A DNA stretch of 42,307 nt. It comes from an uncultured Collinsella sp. GTDB lineage: Bacteria; Actinomycetota; Coriobacteriia; Coriobacteriales; Coriobacteriaceae. The translations under genes were made by a program, and so were the position numbers. How positions within the stretch are numbered: the first letter of the stretch is position 1; each line of letters starts with the position of its first letter. The stretch lies in assembly GCA_905198825.1 (NCBI GenBank), contig CAJKEF010000001.1:1-42307 (forward strand), written 5' to 3'. The notes beneath the pieces are model-generated. The model was not told the origin of the DNA and searched no databases. It saw only the letters and a program-made list of their open reading frames with translations. This document shows, one piece after another, positions 31,108 through 39,767 of the stretch.

Positions 31108-32418
31108 ATGAGCCAGTTCATCAACAACCCCGAGCATACCTTTGGTTTCGATACCCTGCAGCTGCACGTTGGCCAGGAGAGCGCCGATCCTGCATCCGAC
31201 TCCCGTGCCGTGCCTATCTACCAGACCACGAGCTATGTGTTCCGCAACTCCCAGCATGCTGCTGACCGCTTTGGTCTTGCCGACGCCGGTAACATCTACG
31301 GTCGTCTGACCAACTCCACCCAAGGCGTCTTCGAGGACCGCATTGCCGCGCTCGAGGGCGGCGTGGCGGGTCTTGCCGTCGCCTCCGGTGCTGCTGCCAT
31401 CACCTATACCCTGCAGGCTCTTGCCCAGGCCGGTGACCACGTGGTCGCCCAGAAGACCATCTACGGCGGTTCCTACAACCTGCTGGAGCACACGCTCTCC
31501 CAGTTTGGCGTCGAGACCACCTTCGTCGATGCCCATAACCTGGACGAGGTCGAGGGTGCCATCAAGGACAACACCACGGTCATTTACCTCGAGACGCTCG
31601 GTAACCCCAACTCCGATATTCCCAACATCGACGCTATCTCCGAGGTCGCCAAGAAGCATGGCCTTCCGGTTGTTGTCGATAACACCTTCGGCACCCCGTA
31701 CCTCTTCCGTCCGCTGGAGCACGGCGCCAACATCGTCGTCCACTCCGCAACCAAGTTCATCGGCGGCCACGGCACCTCGCTGGGCGGTGTGATTGTCGAT
31801 GGCGGCAACTTTGACTGGAAGGCGAGCGGCAAGTATGCGCAGATCGCCGAGCCCAACCCCTCCTACCATGGCGTCTCGTTTGCCGAGGCTGCCGGTCCCG
31901 CCGCCTTCGCGACCTATGTCCGCGCCATCCTGCTGCGTGACGAGGGCGCTTGCATCAGCCCGTTTAACGCCTGGGTCCTGCTCCAGGGCACCGAGACCCT
32001 GTCGCTGCGCGTCGACCGCCATGTCGAGAACACCAAGAAGGTCGTTGAGTTCCTTGCCGGCGACAGCCACGTTGCCAAGGTGAACCACCCGAGCCTGCCC
32101 GAGCACCCCGATCACGAGCTCTATCAGAAGTACTTCCCCCGCGGCGGCGCTTCGATCTTCACCTTCGAGATCAAGGGTGGTCAGGAGGCTGCCTGGAAGT
32201 TCATCGACCACCTGCAGGTCTTCTCGCTGCTCGCCAACGTGGCCGACGTCAAGTCGCTCGTCGTGCACCCGGCTACCACCACGCACTCCCAGCTCTCTTC
32301 CGAGGAGCTTGCCGAGCAGAACATTACGCCCTCCACGATTCGACTTTCCATCGGTACCGAGAACGCCGAGGACATCATTTGGGATCTGAAGCAGGCCTTT
32401 GCCGCACTGGACGAGTAG
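31108..32418 (+). CDS. metY: O-acetylhomoserine sulfhydrylase
   Basis: PLP enzyme that makes homocysteine from O-acetylhomoserine and sulfide. The 436-residue length is typical. It opens FGFDTLQLHVGQESADP, has the PLP-lysine motif SATKFIGGHGTSLGG near 205, NIYGRLTNSTQGVFEDRIAALEGG near 70 and a C-terminal SIGTENAEDIIWDL, all characteristic of the MetY branch of the Cys/Met metabolism family. ATG at 31108 follows AAGGAG. It is regulated by an attenuator-like leader and probably by the divergent LysR. Confidence 0.94.
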   Translation: MSQFINNPEHTFGFDTLQLHVGQESADPASDSRAVPIYQTTSYVFRNSQHAADRFGLADAGNIYGRLTNSTQGVFEDRIAALEGGVAGLAVASGAAAITYTLQALAQAGDHVVAQKTIYGGSYNLLEHTLSQFGVETTFVDAHNLDEVEGAIKDNTTVIYLETLGNPNSDIPNIDAISEVAKKHGLPVVVDNTFGTPYLFRPLEHGANIVVHSATKFIGGHGTSLGGVIVDGGNFDWKASGKYAQIAEPNPSYHGVSFAEAAGPAAFATYVRAILLRDEGACISPFNAWVLLQGTETLSLRVDRHVENTKKVVEFLAGDSHVAKVNHPSLPEHPDHELYQKYFPRGGASIFTFEIKGGQEAAWKFIDHLQVFSLLANVADVKSLVVHPATTTHSQLSSEELAEQNITPSTIRLSIGTENAEDIIWDLKQAFAALDE

Positions 32419-32478
32419 GGCGACTTGTGCAAGGACCCCTTGCGACTCGATAGGTATAACTGCATAAAATGCCTGCTC

Positions 32479-32519
32479 AAGGCGCCTGTGCGAACAATGG
32501 TCGCACAGGCGCCTTTTTT
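32479..32519 (+). terminator. Terminator after metY
   Basis: A 15-bp perfect stem (AAGGCGCCTGTGCGA with its complement) and TTTTTT tail. From 32520 to 32730 I see no gene, only small inverted repeats (GTTTTAC/GTAAAAC near 32602-32640). Confidence 0.93.
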
Positions 32520-32730
32520 GCATAGAGAGGGTGCAAAAACAGGGTTTTTGGCACGCTTTATGCATTCGAGTTGTGGAAAACTCCTGTTGAGAGGATGTGA
32601 GTTTTACGCAATTGACGTGCGCCTTTTGAGTAAAACCGCAGGTCGCGATTTGCTCGGGGTACTATGCAGCGCGATCGAATCACACACAGCTCAAACGCAG
32701 CAAAAACGCACTACGGAGGTTTCCAGCTAC

Positions 32731-33507
32731 ATGAGGATCGATTCACGAAAACCGAAGGCCGCCGCCCTTTCTGCCACGCTTGCCGTGGCGCTTTTGGTGG
32801 GTGCCGGCGTAACCGAGGCCCACGCGGCGACGCTGTCCGACGCGGTTGGGTCCGCGCCCTCCGAGACCACGTTGATGCAGCCCGTCGATTATCGCGGCGA
32901 CGGTTTTGGCTCCATGCAGGAGTGGAACGCCTCCATGGGGGCCAAGCGCGACTCTTTGGAAGTTCGCGCTCAAATTATCATGAACATGTATGGCGACTAT
33001 GCCACCGATGACGAGCGCGCCGTGCTTCAAGAATGCATCGACGGTGCGGGTAGCCTGCTGACGATGGGGGAGGTCGACGCCAAGTCGACCGAGCTCGACG
33101 AGCTTCGCTCTACGCTTGAGGATGCCAAGCGCGAGGCGCTCGAGGCTGCCGCGGCCAAAGCCGAGGCTGCTGAGGCCGTTCAGGCTTCGTATTACAATGC
33201 CGGCTCCGGCTCGTCTTACGCGTCTGCTGCGTATTACGCGAACGGCTCGGGCCTGACGCGTTCGAGCGGCGTCAATAACTATAATGGCCGCCGCGAGACT
33301 TATTACAGCAGCAACGTGTTGTATCACCACCGCACGGGCGAATGGACGCAGGATTCCGAGGGCTTTTGGCGCGATTCTGATGGTTACTACGTCGTGGCCG
33401 CGGGCGATAAGGCTCAGGGCTCCACGTTTACCGGTTCCAAGGGCGAGTGCAAGGTCTATGACTCCGGCTGCGCAGCCGGAACCACCGACTACTACACTGG
33501 CTGGTAG
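32731..33507 (+). CDS. Secreted protein with coiled coil and Coriobacteriia-type C-terminus
   Basis: A 258-residue exported protein of unknown function. The signal peptide is clear: RKPKAAALSATLAVALLVGAG then TEAHAA with cleavage near residue 33. Next comes a mostly helical part (about 60-155) ending in an Ala/Glu/Lys coiled coil (LEDAKREALEAAAAKAEAAE). A Tyr/Ser/Gly-rich segment follows (YYNAGSGSSYASAAYY), and finally a compact ending with VYDSGCAAGTTDYYTGW. I recall related endings on cell-wall hydrolases and surface proteins of Coriobacteriia. CGGAGG precedes the ATG. Confidence 0.75.
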   Translation: MRIDSRKPKAAALSATLAVALLVGAGVTEAHAATLSDAVGSAPSETTLMQPVDYRGDGFGSMQEWNASMGAKRDSLEVRAQIIMNMYGDYATDDERAVLQECIDGAGSLLTMGEVDAKSTELDELRSTLEDAKREALEAAAAKAEAAEAVQASYYNAGSGSSYASAAYYANGSGLTRSSGVNNYNGRRETYYSSNVLYHHRTGEWTQDSEGFWRDSDGYYVVAAGDKAQGSTFTGSKGECKVYDSGCAAGTTDYYTGW

Positions 33508-33534
33508 TTTTTCTGCATCACGGATATTTGGCGG

Positions 33535-33579
33535 ACGGGCGTCTATACCGAGCTTTAGGGCAACGTAAGGACGCCCGTT
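33535..33579 (+). terminator. Weak terminator-like hairpin
   Basis: ACGGGCGTC (33535-33543) pairs with GACGCCCGT (33570-33578 region) across a 26-base loop; TCTATGT follows. Placed after the secreted-protein gene. Confidence 0.45.
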
Positions 33580-33654
33580 CTATGTATGCGTTTGAGTTAA
33601 CAGAGCGCTTACCGTGGCAGTACGCCGCGCATATGGGCACGGGGCACACTAAGT

Positions 33655-33679
33655 CACGAGAAACAAAGTCTTTCTCGTG
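33655..33679 (+). promoter_or_regulatory. Hairpin touching the RBS of the small membrane protein
   Basis: A perfect 9-bp stem CACGAGAAA-caaagtc-TTTCTCGTG whose last base is the first G of the Shine-Dalgarno GGAGG (33679-33683). It may tune translation. Confidence 0.5.
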
Positions 33680-33693
33680 GAGGAAGTGGTTCC

Positions 33694-33912
33694 ATGAACG
33701 CTCGAGATGTCGCTATTGCCGTCGTTGCCCTTTTGATCGGATGCCTTGGTCCGACGGCGGCGCTAACTGCCGGCTTGCAGTCCGATACGGGCGCCGCTCC
33801 TGTGATTGTGGGCGCCTTGATTGCAGCGGCGCTGCTGGGAAGCGCCGGCGTGCTGCTTTGCCGCGATGACGAGGACGAGGTTCCGGAATCGCAAAATAAG
33901 CCTCAGTTTTAG
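33694..33912 (+). CDS. Small two-helix membrane protein
   Basis: A 72-residue protein with two hydrophobic helices (VAIAVVALLIGCLGPTAALTA, about 6-26, and VIVGALIAAALLGSAGVLLC, about 37-56) and an acidic tail (DDEDEVPESQ). No family recognised. GGAGG lies ten bases before the ATG. It ends just before a strong bidirectional terminator. Confidence 0.7.
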   Translation: MNARDVAIAVVALLIGCLGPTAALTAGLQSDTGAAPVIVGALIAAALLGSAGVLLCRDDEDEVPESQNKPQF

Positions 33913-33928
33913 CCTCGAGCTAAATGCA

Positions 33929-33968
33929 ACAGGCCTTCGCGAATGACGGAATCCTCGCGAAGGCCTGT
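33929..33968. terminator. Bidirectional terminator
   Basis: A 14-bp perfect stem (ACAGGCCTTCGCGA with TCGCGAAGGCCTGT) between two convergent genes. Confidence 0.8.
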
Positions 33969-34003
33969 CTGCTTGTATTGCGCACATCGCGATGCGGCCG
34001 AGG

Positions 34004-34917
34004 CTACCAGCTGCTTTCTATTTCGCGAATCCTCTGGTAGAGCCACTCGTTTTGCGGCACTTGGATATCGTGTTTGGCTGCGAGGCGGCAAATGGTGCCC
34101 GCGAACTCCTCGACTTCGGTTTTGCGCTTTGCGATGCGGTCTTGCGCCATCGAGGGCATACCGGCGGGGTCGATTCCCTCGATGAGATGAGCCATCTGCG
34201 TCAGGTCTGCCTCGGTCAGCTCAACGCCCTCGGCGTTGGCGACCGCAAGCGTTTCGCGCATGGCGGAAACAAAGCAGCGGCGCTGCTCGGAGCCCGGCTC
34301 CGTGGCGCTTCCGTAGGTCCCGCCGTAGGCCATACAGGTCTGGTTGATGCCGTCGTTGAGCATGAGTTTGGCCCACATGCGGTGCGCAATGACGCTCTCG
34401 ACGGTATGGGCGATGCCGCAGCGCGTGTAGAGCTCGTCGATGGCGGTGACGGTTGCGGGCTCGGTGCCCGCTGCCGCGCCAAAGCGGATTTCGCCGGTGT
34501 TGGTAAAGGTGAGCTCTCCGTTGAGGAACACAGCGTCCATGCCCTGGCAAATACCAAGAACGGTATGCTCCCAGCCAAAGCGCTCGGCAATCTTTTGCTC
34601 GCTCGTGATGCCGTTGCATAGTGAGGCGATGAGCGTGTTGGGTCCCACGACTCGCTCCATAGTCTTGAGCGCCACATCGAGTCCAGTCGTCTTGACTGTA
34701 AGAATGACCAGATCGGCGGGCGTTGCCTCGCTGGCGCGGACGGACGTGAGATTGCAGGGCTCGCCGTTGACGGTGAGCGCGTCGTTCGCGTGACGCTCAA
34801 AACGGGCGTCATCCATACGTATTCGACGGCGTCGTTGCCGAGCGCCCTGGCAATCATGTTGCCGTAGAGCAGGCCGACGCCACCCTTGCCGATAAAGGCG
34901 ACCTTGTTGATCTGCAC
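34004..34917 (-). pseudogene. Frameshifted 2-dehydropantoate 2-reductase-like gene (panE/apbA)
   Basis: Two overlapping frames together make one ketopantoate reductase-like protein. The first, from GTG 34917 (GGGGAG nine bases upstream), encodes the NADP-binding start INKVAFIGKGGVGLLYGN and reaches about DAVEYVW. The second picks up near 34816 as MDDARFERHANDALTV and runs on to ILTVKTTGLDVAL, LCNGITSEQ, RMWAKLMLNDGINQTCMAYGG and the stop at 34004. One base is missing around 34805-34815. This is either a real inactivating mutation or a sequence error. If restored it would give about 304 residues, the normal length. Confidence 0.8.
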
Positions 34918-34930
34918 GTGAATCATCTCC

Positions 34931-34962
34931 CCATATAAAAGGCGCCCGCGTAAGGGGCGCCT
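34931..34962 (-). terminator. Terminator before the panE-like gene
   Basis: On the minus strand AGGCGCCC-cttacgc-GGGCGCCT is followed by TTTATAT. It ends the small upstream gene at 35041-35235, with the panE-like RBS just beyond. Confidence 0.75.
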
Positions 34963-35040
34963 GATGGATTGTATGCCGCCAGAGTGATGGGTGAGCACGC
35001 GGGGCTGCTGTTATGAAAAAGAAACTTTTGCGCTGTGCGC

Positions 35041-35235
35041 TTATACCGCAGGGCAGACCGCGAAAACGCGTGCGGGATATCCAACGCCATCGCGGACCTT
35101 GGGGAAGGTGCAGAAGATGACGGCGCCCGTGGCGGGAAGCTCGTCCAGATGGTCCATGACCACGATTTGGTAACGGTCGACCGAGAGGATGTACTGCTCG
35201 CCGGGGTAGGGGTAGGCGTCCTCACGCGTGGTCAC
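35041..35235 (-). CDS. Small hypothetical protein
   Basis: A 64-residue frame starting at GTG 35235 with AAAGG upstream; a GTG at 35244 is the alternative. The sequence (REDAYPYPGEQYILSVDRYQ, then MDHLDELPATGAVIFCTFPK) looks like a compact soluble beta-rich domain and has normal codon use. It ends before its own terminator at 34931-34962. I do not recognise a family. Confidence 0.5.
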   Translation of the reverse strand: MTTREDAYPYPGEQYILSVDRYQIVVMDHLDELPATGAVIFCTFPKVRDGVGYPARVFAVCPAV

Positions 35236-35397
35236 GCTTGCCACCTTTCATCGGGCTTTTTGCTGATGTTAAAGCGGTGTCGTGACGGCTCGATTTCTGC
35301 TACGTTACGATACGTTCTCGATTGCGATTCCAATGTGTTTCGACGGCGTGGCCGTTGTGTTTCGCCTCATTAGGGCTTCGAGGGGAGAGGAGGGGCA

Positions 35398-36588
35398 GTG
35401 CAATATCGCGTTGACCCCAAAAGCGGCAACCGTATCTCGGCGCTGGGGCTGGGTTGCATGAGGTTTCCCGGTGCGCCGGGACACCCCGATGCGAAGACGG
35501 CCGATGCCATCATTTCCCGTGCGGTGGAGCAAGGGATAACCTATCTGGACACGGCCTATCTCTACCCCGGTAACGAAGCTTGTGTGGGAGCTTCGCTTGA
35601 GCGCCTGGGTCTGCGCGACCAGATTTTGCTCGCGACCAAGTTGCCGCACGCTTCGTGCAAATGTGCGGAGGATTTCGACCGCTTTTTTGACGAGCAGCTG
35701 CGCCGTTTGCGGACTGACCATATCGACTACTACCTCATGCACAACATCACCTCGCCCGCGCAGTGGGAGCGCGTGGCAGTGTTGGGTATCGAGGATTGGA
35801 TTGCGCACCAAAAGGCTGCGGGGCGTATTCGCCAGATAGGTTTTTCGTACCACGGCAGTGCGGCGGACTTCCTCACGATGCTTGACGCGTATGACTGGGA
35901 CTTTTGCCAGATCCAGTACAACTACGCTGGAGAGCGCTACCAAGCGGGAACGGCGGGACTCATGGCGGCTGCGGAGAGCGGGCTCGCGGTGTTTGTGATG
36001 GAACCGCTTTTGGGTGGACGCCTGGCGGGCAAGCTGCCTCCGCGGGCCCGCGCCGTGCTCGATGACGTACGCGATCCGTATCTGAAGACGCCGGCTGCTT
36101 GGGGCCTTTCGTGGGTGTGGAACCATCCTCAAGTCACGATGCTGCTTTCGGGCATGACCGATACCGCGCAGGTGGATGAGAACGCGGCATTGGCGGATCG
36201 CGCACTGCCGGATTCGATGACGACAGAGCAGCTCGATACCATCGCGCGTGTGCTGGGAGAGTTTGAGAAATCGAATCGCGTGCCCTGTACGGGGTGCGGC
36301 TACTGCATGCCGTGCCCCAAGGGCATCAATATTCCCGGTTGCTTTGGCGCCTACAACGCGAGCTACGCACATAGTTGGTTTACGGGGCTGTCTCAATACT
36401 TTACGGCGAGCGCGGTACGCACAAGCGAGCCCAAGTTGGTGAGCAATTGCGTCAAATGCGGCAAATGCGCGCGGCACTGCCCGCAGCACATCGATATCCC
36501 CGGGCGCTTGGACGACGTACGCAGCCGTTTTCAGCCTGGCCCCGTGACGGCGGTGCTTAAGGCCTTCGGCAAAACGCGCTCCTCATGA
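35398..36588 (+). CDS. Aldo/keto reductase with C-terminal [4Fe-4S] domain
   Basis: A 396-residue oxidoreductase. The N-terminal aldo/keto reductase barrel has RISALGLGCMRFPG, DTAYLYPGNEACVG (catalytic Asp and Tyr) and a lysine in LLATKLPHA. The C-terminal part adds CTGCGYCMPCPKGI and CVKCGKCARHCPQHI, giving ligands for two iron-sulfur clusters, as in the MocA-type ferredoxin-linked aldo/keto reductases of anaerobes. It starts at GTG 35398 after GGAGGGG. Substrate unknown. The palindrome at 36589 begins right after its stop codon. Confidence 0.9.
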   Translation: MQYRVDPKSGNRISALGLGCMRFPGAPGHPDAKTADAIISRAVEQGITYLDTAYLYPGNEACVGASLERLGLRDQILLATKLPHASCKCAEDFDRFFDEQLRRLRTDHIDYYLMHNITSPAQWERVAVLGIEDWIAHQKAAGRIRQIGFSYHGSAADFLTMLDAYDWDFCQIQYNYAGERYQAGTAGLMAAAESGLAVFVMEPLLGGRLAGKLPPRARAVLDDVRDPYLKTPAAWGLSWVWNHPQVTMLLSGMTDTAQVDENAALADRALPDSMTTEQLDTIARVLGEFEKSNRVPCTGCGYCMPCPKGINIPGCFGAYNASYAHSWFTGLSQYFTASAVRTSEPKLVSNCVKCGKCARHCPQHIDIPGRLDDVRSRFQPGPVTAVLKAFGKTRSS

Positions 36589-36673
36589 CCCTTTTATAAC
36601 TTGCGGTGGAATAGTTCCTGTTTGCGGCAGAATAGGGGCCAAGCAGGAACTATTCCACCGCAACTGAAGGGGG
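36589..36673. repeat. Hairpin element, twin copy 1
   Basis: Arms TTGCGGTGGAATAGTTCCTG (36601-36620) and complement (36644-36663) are perfect over 20 bases, with a 23-base loop TTTGCGGCAGAATAGGGGC plus four. CCCTT at 36589-36593 can pair with AAGGG at 36668-36672, so the RBS of the next gene is within the structure. Almost the same sequence occurs at 37775-37862. Confidence 0.8.
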
Positions 36674-36678
36674 CTGTC

Positions 36679-37698
36679 GTGGGCCATCGGGATTCATGTG
36701 ATGATTTACGTGGGGTTCGTTGGGGCGTTTTGGGCGCTGGGCGCATTTCGCATCGATTTGCATCGTCGCTCAAGGAGGTGGACGGGGCACGGCTTGTGGC
36801 TGCCGCCGGTCGCACTCCTTCGCATGTTGAGGAGTTTTGCGGGGCGTTTTCGATTGATGCCGCGCACAGTTATGCCACCGCTGACGATAGCGGCGATGCG
36901 GCTTATGATGCGCTGATTGCCGACCCCGATGTCGACGCAATTTACTTGGCTCTTCCACATGGCATGCATGCGCATTGGGTCTGTCGGGCACTGCGCGCGG
37001 GAAAGGCCGTGCTGTGCGAAAAGCCGGCCGTTTTGAATGAAGAAGAGGCCCATGCGATCGCCTCCGTTTCCCGTGAGTGCGGTGTGCCGTTTATGGAGGC
37101 GATGAAAAATCGGTTTTGCCCGATGCGCACTCGCGTGAAGGACTTGCTTGCGTCGGGCGAGCTCGGCCGTATCGTCTCGATTGAAAGCGTGCAAAAACTC
37201 GATTATGGTGAGCCCCCTTCGAGTTATCTGCTCGACCCGTTGCAGGGTGGTTGTCTATATGACATGGGCTGCTATGCGGTCGGGTGGTTTGAGGATCTAC
37301 TTGCGGGTGCGTGCGATGTTTCGTCTCGTGAAGTTCGCTGGCGTGACGTATCGGGCGGCCACGTGGATTGGGCCGACGAGATCCGTATGAGCGTCGGCGG
37401 CATACCCATTCATATGGTGTGCGACGGCAAAGCAGCATATGAAAGCCGTTTGACGATTGCCTGCGAGCGGGGCTCGTTGGAAATCGAGCGCCTCCATCGC
37501 CCCGAGCTCGCCCATGTGAAGTACTCCGACGGACGAATGCTCGAAATAAATGCTCCGTTTGGGGTCGATGATTTCTACGGCGAAATCCAGCATGCGACCC
37601 AGCTCATCCGGGCGGGGAAACTCGAGAGTCCCGTTATGCCCCTTGCCGCCACACAGCGCTGTGCGCGTATTATCGATGCAATCCGTCTGGCCCTCTAG
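36679..37698 (+). CDS. Gfo/Idh/MocA family oxidoreductase
   Basis: A 339-residue NAD(P)-dependent dehydrogenase-like protein. The Rossmann fold opens GVRWGVLGAGRISHRFASSL (GxGxxS), followed by AIYLALPHGMHAHWVCRAL and GKAVLCEKPAVLNEEEA with the conserved lysine, then a beta-sheet domain (LDYGEPPSSYLLDP). The start is GTG at 36679 after GAAGGGGG; open frame further upstream only reads through the repeat. It differs from the protein at 28163 and has no shared operon. Substrate unknown. Confidence 0.87.
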   Translation: MGHRDSCDDLRGVRWGVLGAGRISHRFASSLKEVDGARLVAAAGRTPSHVEEFCGAFSIDAAHSYATADDSGDAAYDALIADPDVDAIYLALPHGMHAHWVCRALRAGKAVLCEKPAVLNEEEAHAIASVSRECGVPFMEAMKNRFCPMRTRVKDLLASGELGRIVSIESVQKLDYGEPPSSYLLDPLQGGCLYDMGCYAVGWFEDLLAGACDVSSREVRWRDVSGGHVDWADEIRMSVGGIPIHMVCDGKAAYESRLTIACERGSLEIERLHRPELAHVKYSDGRMLEINAPFGVDDFYGEIQHATQLIRAGKLESPVMPLAATQRCARIIDAIRLAL

Positions 37699-37774
37699 GA
37701 CTTGGCGCTGACGCGTAGGGGATCATGACGCTGGCGCCCGTAGCCATAGTGCTTGGTGGCCTGCATCTCTGATG

Positions 37775-37862
37775 CCCCTTTTATAAGTTGCGGTGGAATA
37801 GTTCCTGTTTGCGGCAGAATAGGGGCGAAACAGGAACTATTCCACCGCAACTGATGAGGGGG
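37775..37862. repeat. Hairpin element, twin copy 2
   Basis: Perfect 24-base arms (37787-37810 and 37828-37851) with a 17-base loop GCGGCAGAATAGGGGCG. Flanks CCCCT (37775-37779) and AGGGG (37857-37861) extend the stem, so the RBS region of nfo is included. Compared with copy 1, differences are few and mostly in the outer arms. Confidence 0.82.
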
Positions 37863-37870
37863 AGCTGGAG

Positions 37871-38737
37871 ATGCTGACGATTGGGTGCCATCTTTCGACG
37901 ACGAAGGGCTATCGGGCGATGGGGGAGACGGCGTTATCCATTGGCGCCAATACCTTTGCATTCTTTACGCGCAACCCGCGCGGCGGCAAGGCGAAAGACC
38001 TTGACATGGATGACGTGGCCGCCCTGCGTGACCTTATGGCGCAAAATGATTTTGGCCCGCTTGTGGCTCATGCCCCGTATACCTATAACCCCTGCTCAGC
38101 CAAAGAGCGGGCGCGCGAGTTTGCCCTGGAGGCCATGGCGGAGGACCTGCGGCGCATGGAAGCGCTGCCCGGTAACTACTACAACTTCCACCCCGGCGCG
38201 CATGTGGGGCAGGGCTCCGACGCCGGCATTCAGATGATCGTCGACACCCTGTGCCAGATGATGTTTGAGGGCCAGCAGACGACGGTACTGCTCGAGACCA
38301 TGGCGGGAAAGGGTACCGAGGTGGGCCGTAGCTTTGAAGAGCTGGCGCGCATTATCGAGGGTGTTGCTGCCAGACGTCCAGAGCTATCGGACAAGCTGGG
38401 CGTTTGCTTGGACACCTGCCATGTGAATGACGCCGGCTACGACATCATCCATGATCTGGACGGCGTACTCGACGAGTTTGACCGCGTGGTGGGTATCGAC
38501 CGCTTGCATGCTGTACACATCAACGATTCGAAGAACCCCTGCGGCGCCCATAAGGACCGCCACGAATGCATCGGTAAGGGCTACCTGGGTAGCGAAGAGT
38601 TTGGCGGCGGTATGCAGGTTATGCAGGATATTGTATCGAATGGCCGCTTGCGCGCATTGCCATTCATTTTGGAGACACCGAACGAACTTGCAGGTTATGC
38701 GGCTGAAATCAAACTGTTAAGGTCGTTGCAGCAGTAA
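37871..38737 (+). CDS. nfo: Endonuclease IV
   Basis: AP endonuclease that cuts DNA at abasic sites. The 288-residue length is standard. It opens TIGCHLSTTKGYRAMGETA and contains LVAHAPYTYNPCS, FHPGAHVG, LLETMAGKGTEVG, CLDTCHVNDAGYD and HINDSKNPCGAHKDRHECIGKG, which provide the trinuclear zinc ligands. ATG at 37871 follows GGAG, next to the twin hairpin element. Confidence 0.95.
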   Translation: MLTIGCHLSTTKGYRAMGETALSIGANTFAFFTRNPRGGKAKDLDMDDVAALRDLMAQNDFGPLVAHAPYTYNPCSAKERAREFALEAMAEDLRRMEALPGNYYNFHPGAHVGQGSDAGIQMIVDTLCQMMFEGQQTTVLLETMAGKGTEVGRSFEELARIIEGVAARRPELSDKLGVCLDTCHVNDAGYDIIHDLDGVLDEFDRVVGIDRLHAVHINDSKNPCGAHKDRHECIGKGYLGSEEFGGGMQVMQDIVSNGRLRALPFILETPNELAGYAAEIKLLRSLQQ

Positions 38738-38798
38738 TGGCTGCCATAAAGTGGAGCACTTCATTCACGTTATGGGTTTGTTTCAATCAGTTTTCTAA

Positions 38799-38827
38799 TT
38801 GCAGATTCTTCCAAGCGGGTGCATAAT
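38799..38827 (+). promoter_or_regulatory. Promoter of the amino acid ABC transporter
   Basis: TTGCAG (38799-38804), a 17-base spacer and CATAAT (38822-38827), about 50 bases before the first start codon. Confidence 0.65.
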
Positions 38828-38884
38828 AACCCTCAGTTTTTGCAGACCTCTGAATCAAACGGGGTCACCGGAAGGAGACTGATT

Positions 38885-39745
38885 ATGAAGCTCAAGAAGC
38901 TTGGCGCATTTGCCGCCACGGGTGCTATGGCGCTCGCCCTCGCTCTGACGGGCTGCGGCTCGTCCAACGCCACCTCTGGTTCTAATGCCGGTTCCAGCAG
39001 CTCTGACGACGCTAAGGTCGAGAAGGTCGACGGCTCCAAGGAGTACGCGCTCGTCAAGGACGGTACGCTGACCGTCGGCACCTCTGCCGAGTACGCTCCG
39101 TTTGAGTACAAGGATGACAACGGCGATTATCAGGGCTTTGACCTTGAGCTTATCAAGGCTATCGGCGACAAGCTGGGCCTGGATGTCGAGTACGTCAACA
39201 ATGACTTTGACACGCTGGTTCCGGGCGTCGCTTCGGGCGCCAAGTATGACGTCTCCATCGCGGCTATCACCGACACGCCCGAGCGTGAGAAGGAAGTCAC
39301 TTTCTCTGATTCCTACTACATGGACGATCAGGCTATCGTGACCAAGGTCGATAACACCGACATCACGGCCGACAACTACAGCGAGAAGCTCAACAACGCC
39401 GACGCTACCATCATCGTCCAGTCTGGCTCGACCGCCGAGTCCTTTGCCCAGGAGAACTTCCCCAAGGCCAAGATTGTCCCCTACAAGGACGCTACCGAGT
39501 GCTTCAGTGCCCTGCAGTCCGATAAGGGTGATGCCGTGGTGACCAACCGCTCCGTTGCCAGCCAGCTGACCGCCGAGCAGTTCAACACCTGCCAGACCAT
39601 CAAGCAGATCAGCACCGGCGAGGAGTACGCTATCGCCATCAACCAAGGCAACACCAAACTTAAGGACGACATCAACCAGGCCATCAAGGACCTGACCGAC
39701 GACGGTACCGTTGACGCCCTCATGGCTAAGTACAACATCAAGTAA
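38885..39745 (+). CDS. Amino acid ABC transporter substrate-binding lipoprotein
   Basis: A 286-residue extracellular lipoprotein of solute-binding family 3. The signal peptide ends in a lipobox LTGC, followed by a Ser/Gly linker (SSNATSGSNAGSSSSDD), then GTLTVGTSAEYAPFEYKDDN and FDLELIKAIGDKLG, the polar amino acid binding signature, and IAAITDTPEREK. ATG at 38885 follows GGAAGGAG. It is the first gene of a three-gene importer; ligand (for example glutamine, arginine or cystine) not determined. Confidence 0.93.
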   Translation: MKLKKLGAFAATGAMALALALTGCGSSNATSGSNAGSSSSDDAKVEKVDGSKEYALVKDGTLTVGTSAEYAPFEYKDDNGDYQGFDLELIKAIGDKLGLDVEYVNNDFDTLVPGVASGAKYDVSIAAITDTPEREKEVTFSDSYYMDDQAIVTKVDNTDITADNYSEKLNNADATIIVQSGSTAESFAQENFPKAKIVPYKDATECFSALQSDKGDAVVTNRSVASQLTAEQFNTCQTIKQISTGEEYAIAINQGNTKLKDDINQAIKDLTDDGTVDALMAKYNIK

Positions 39746-39767
39746 AATAACTACTTGATTGCGCGCG

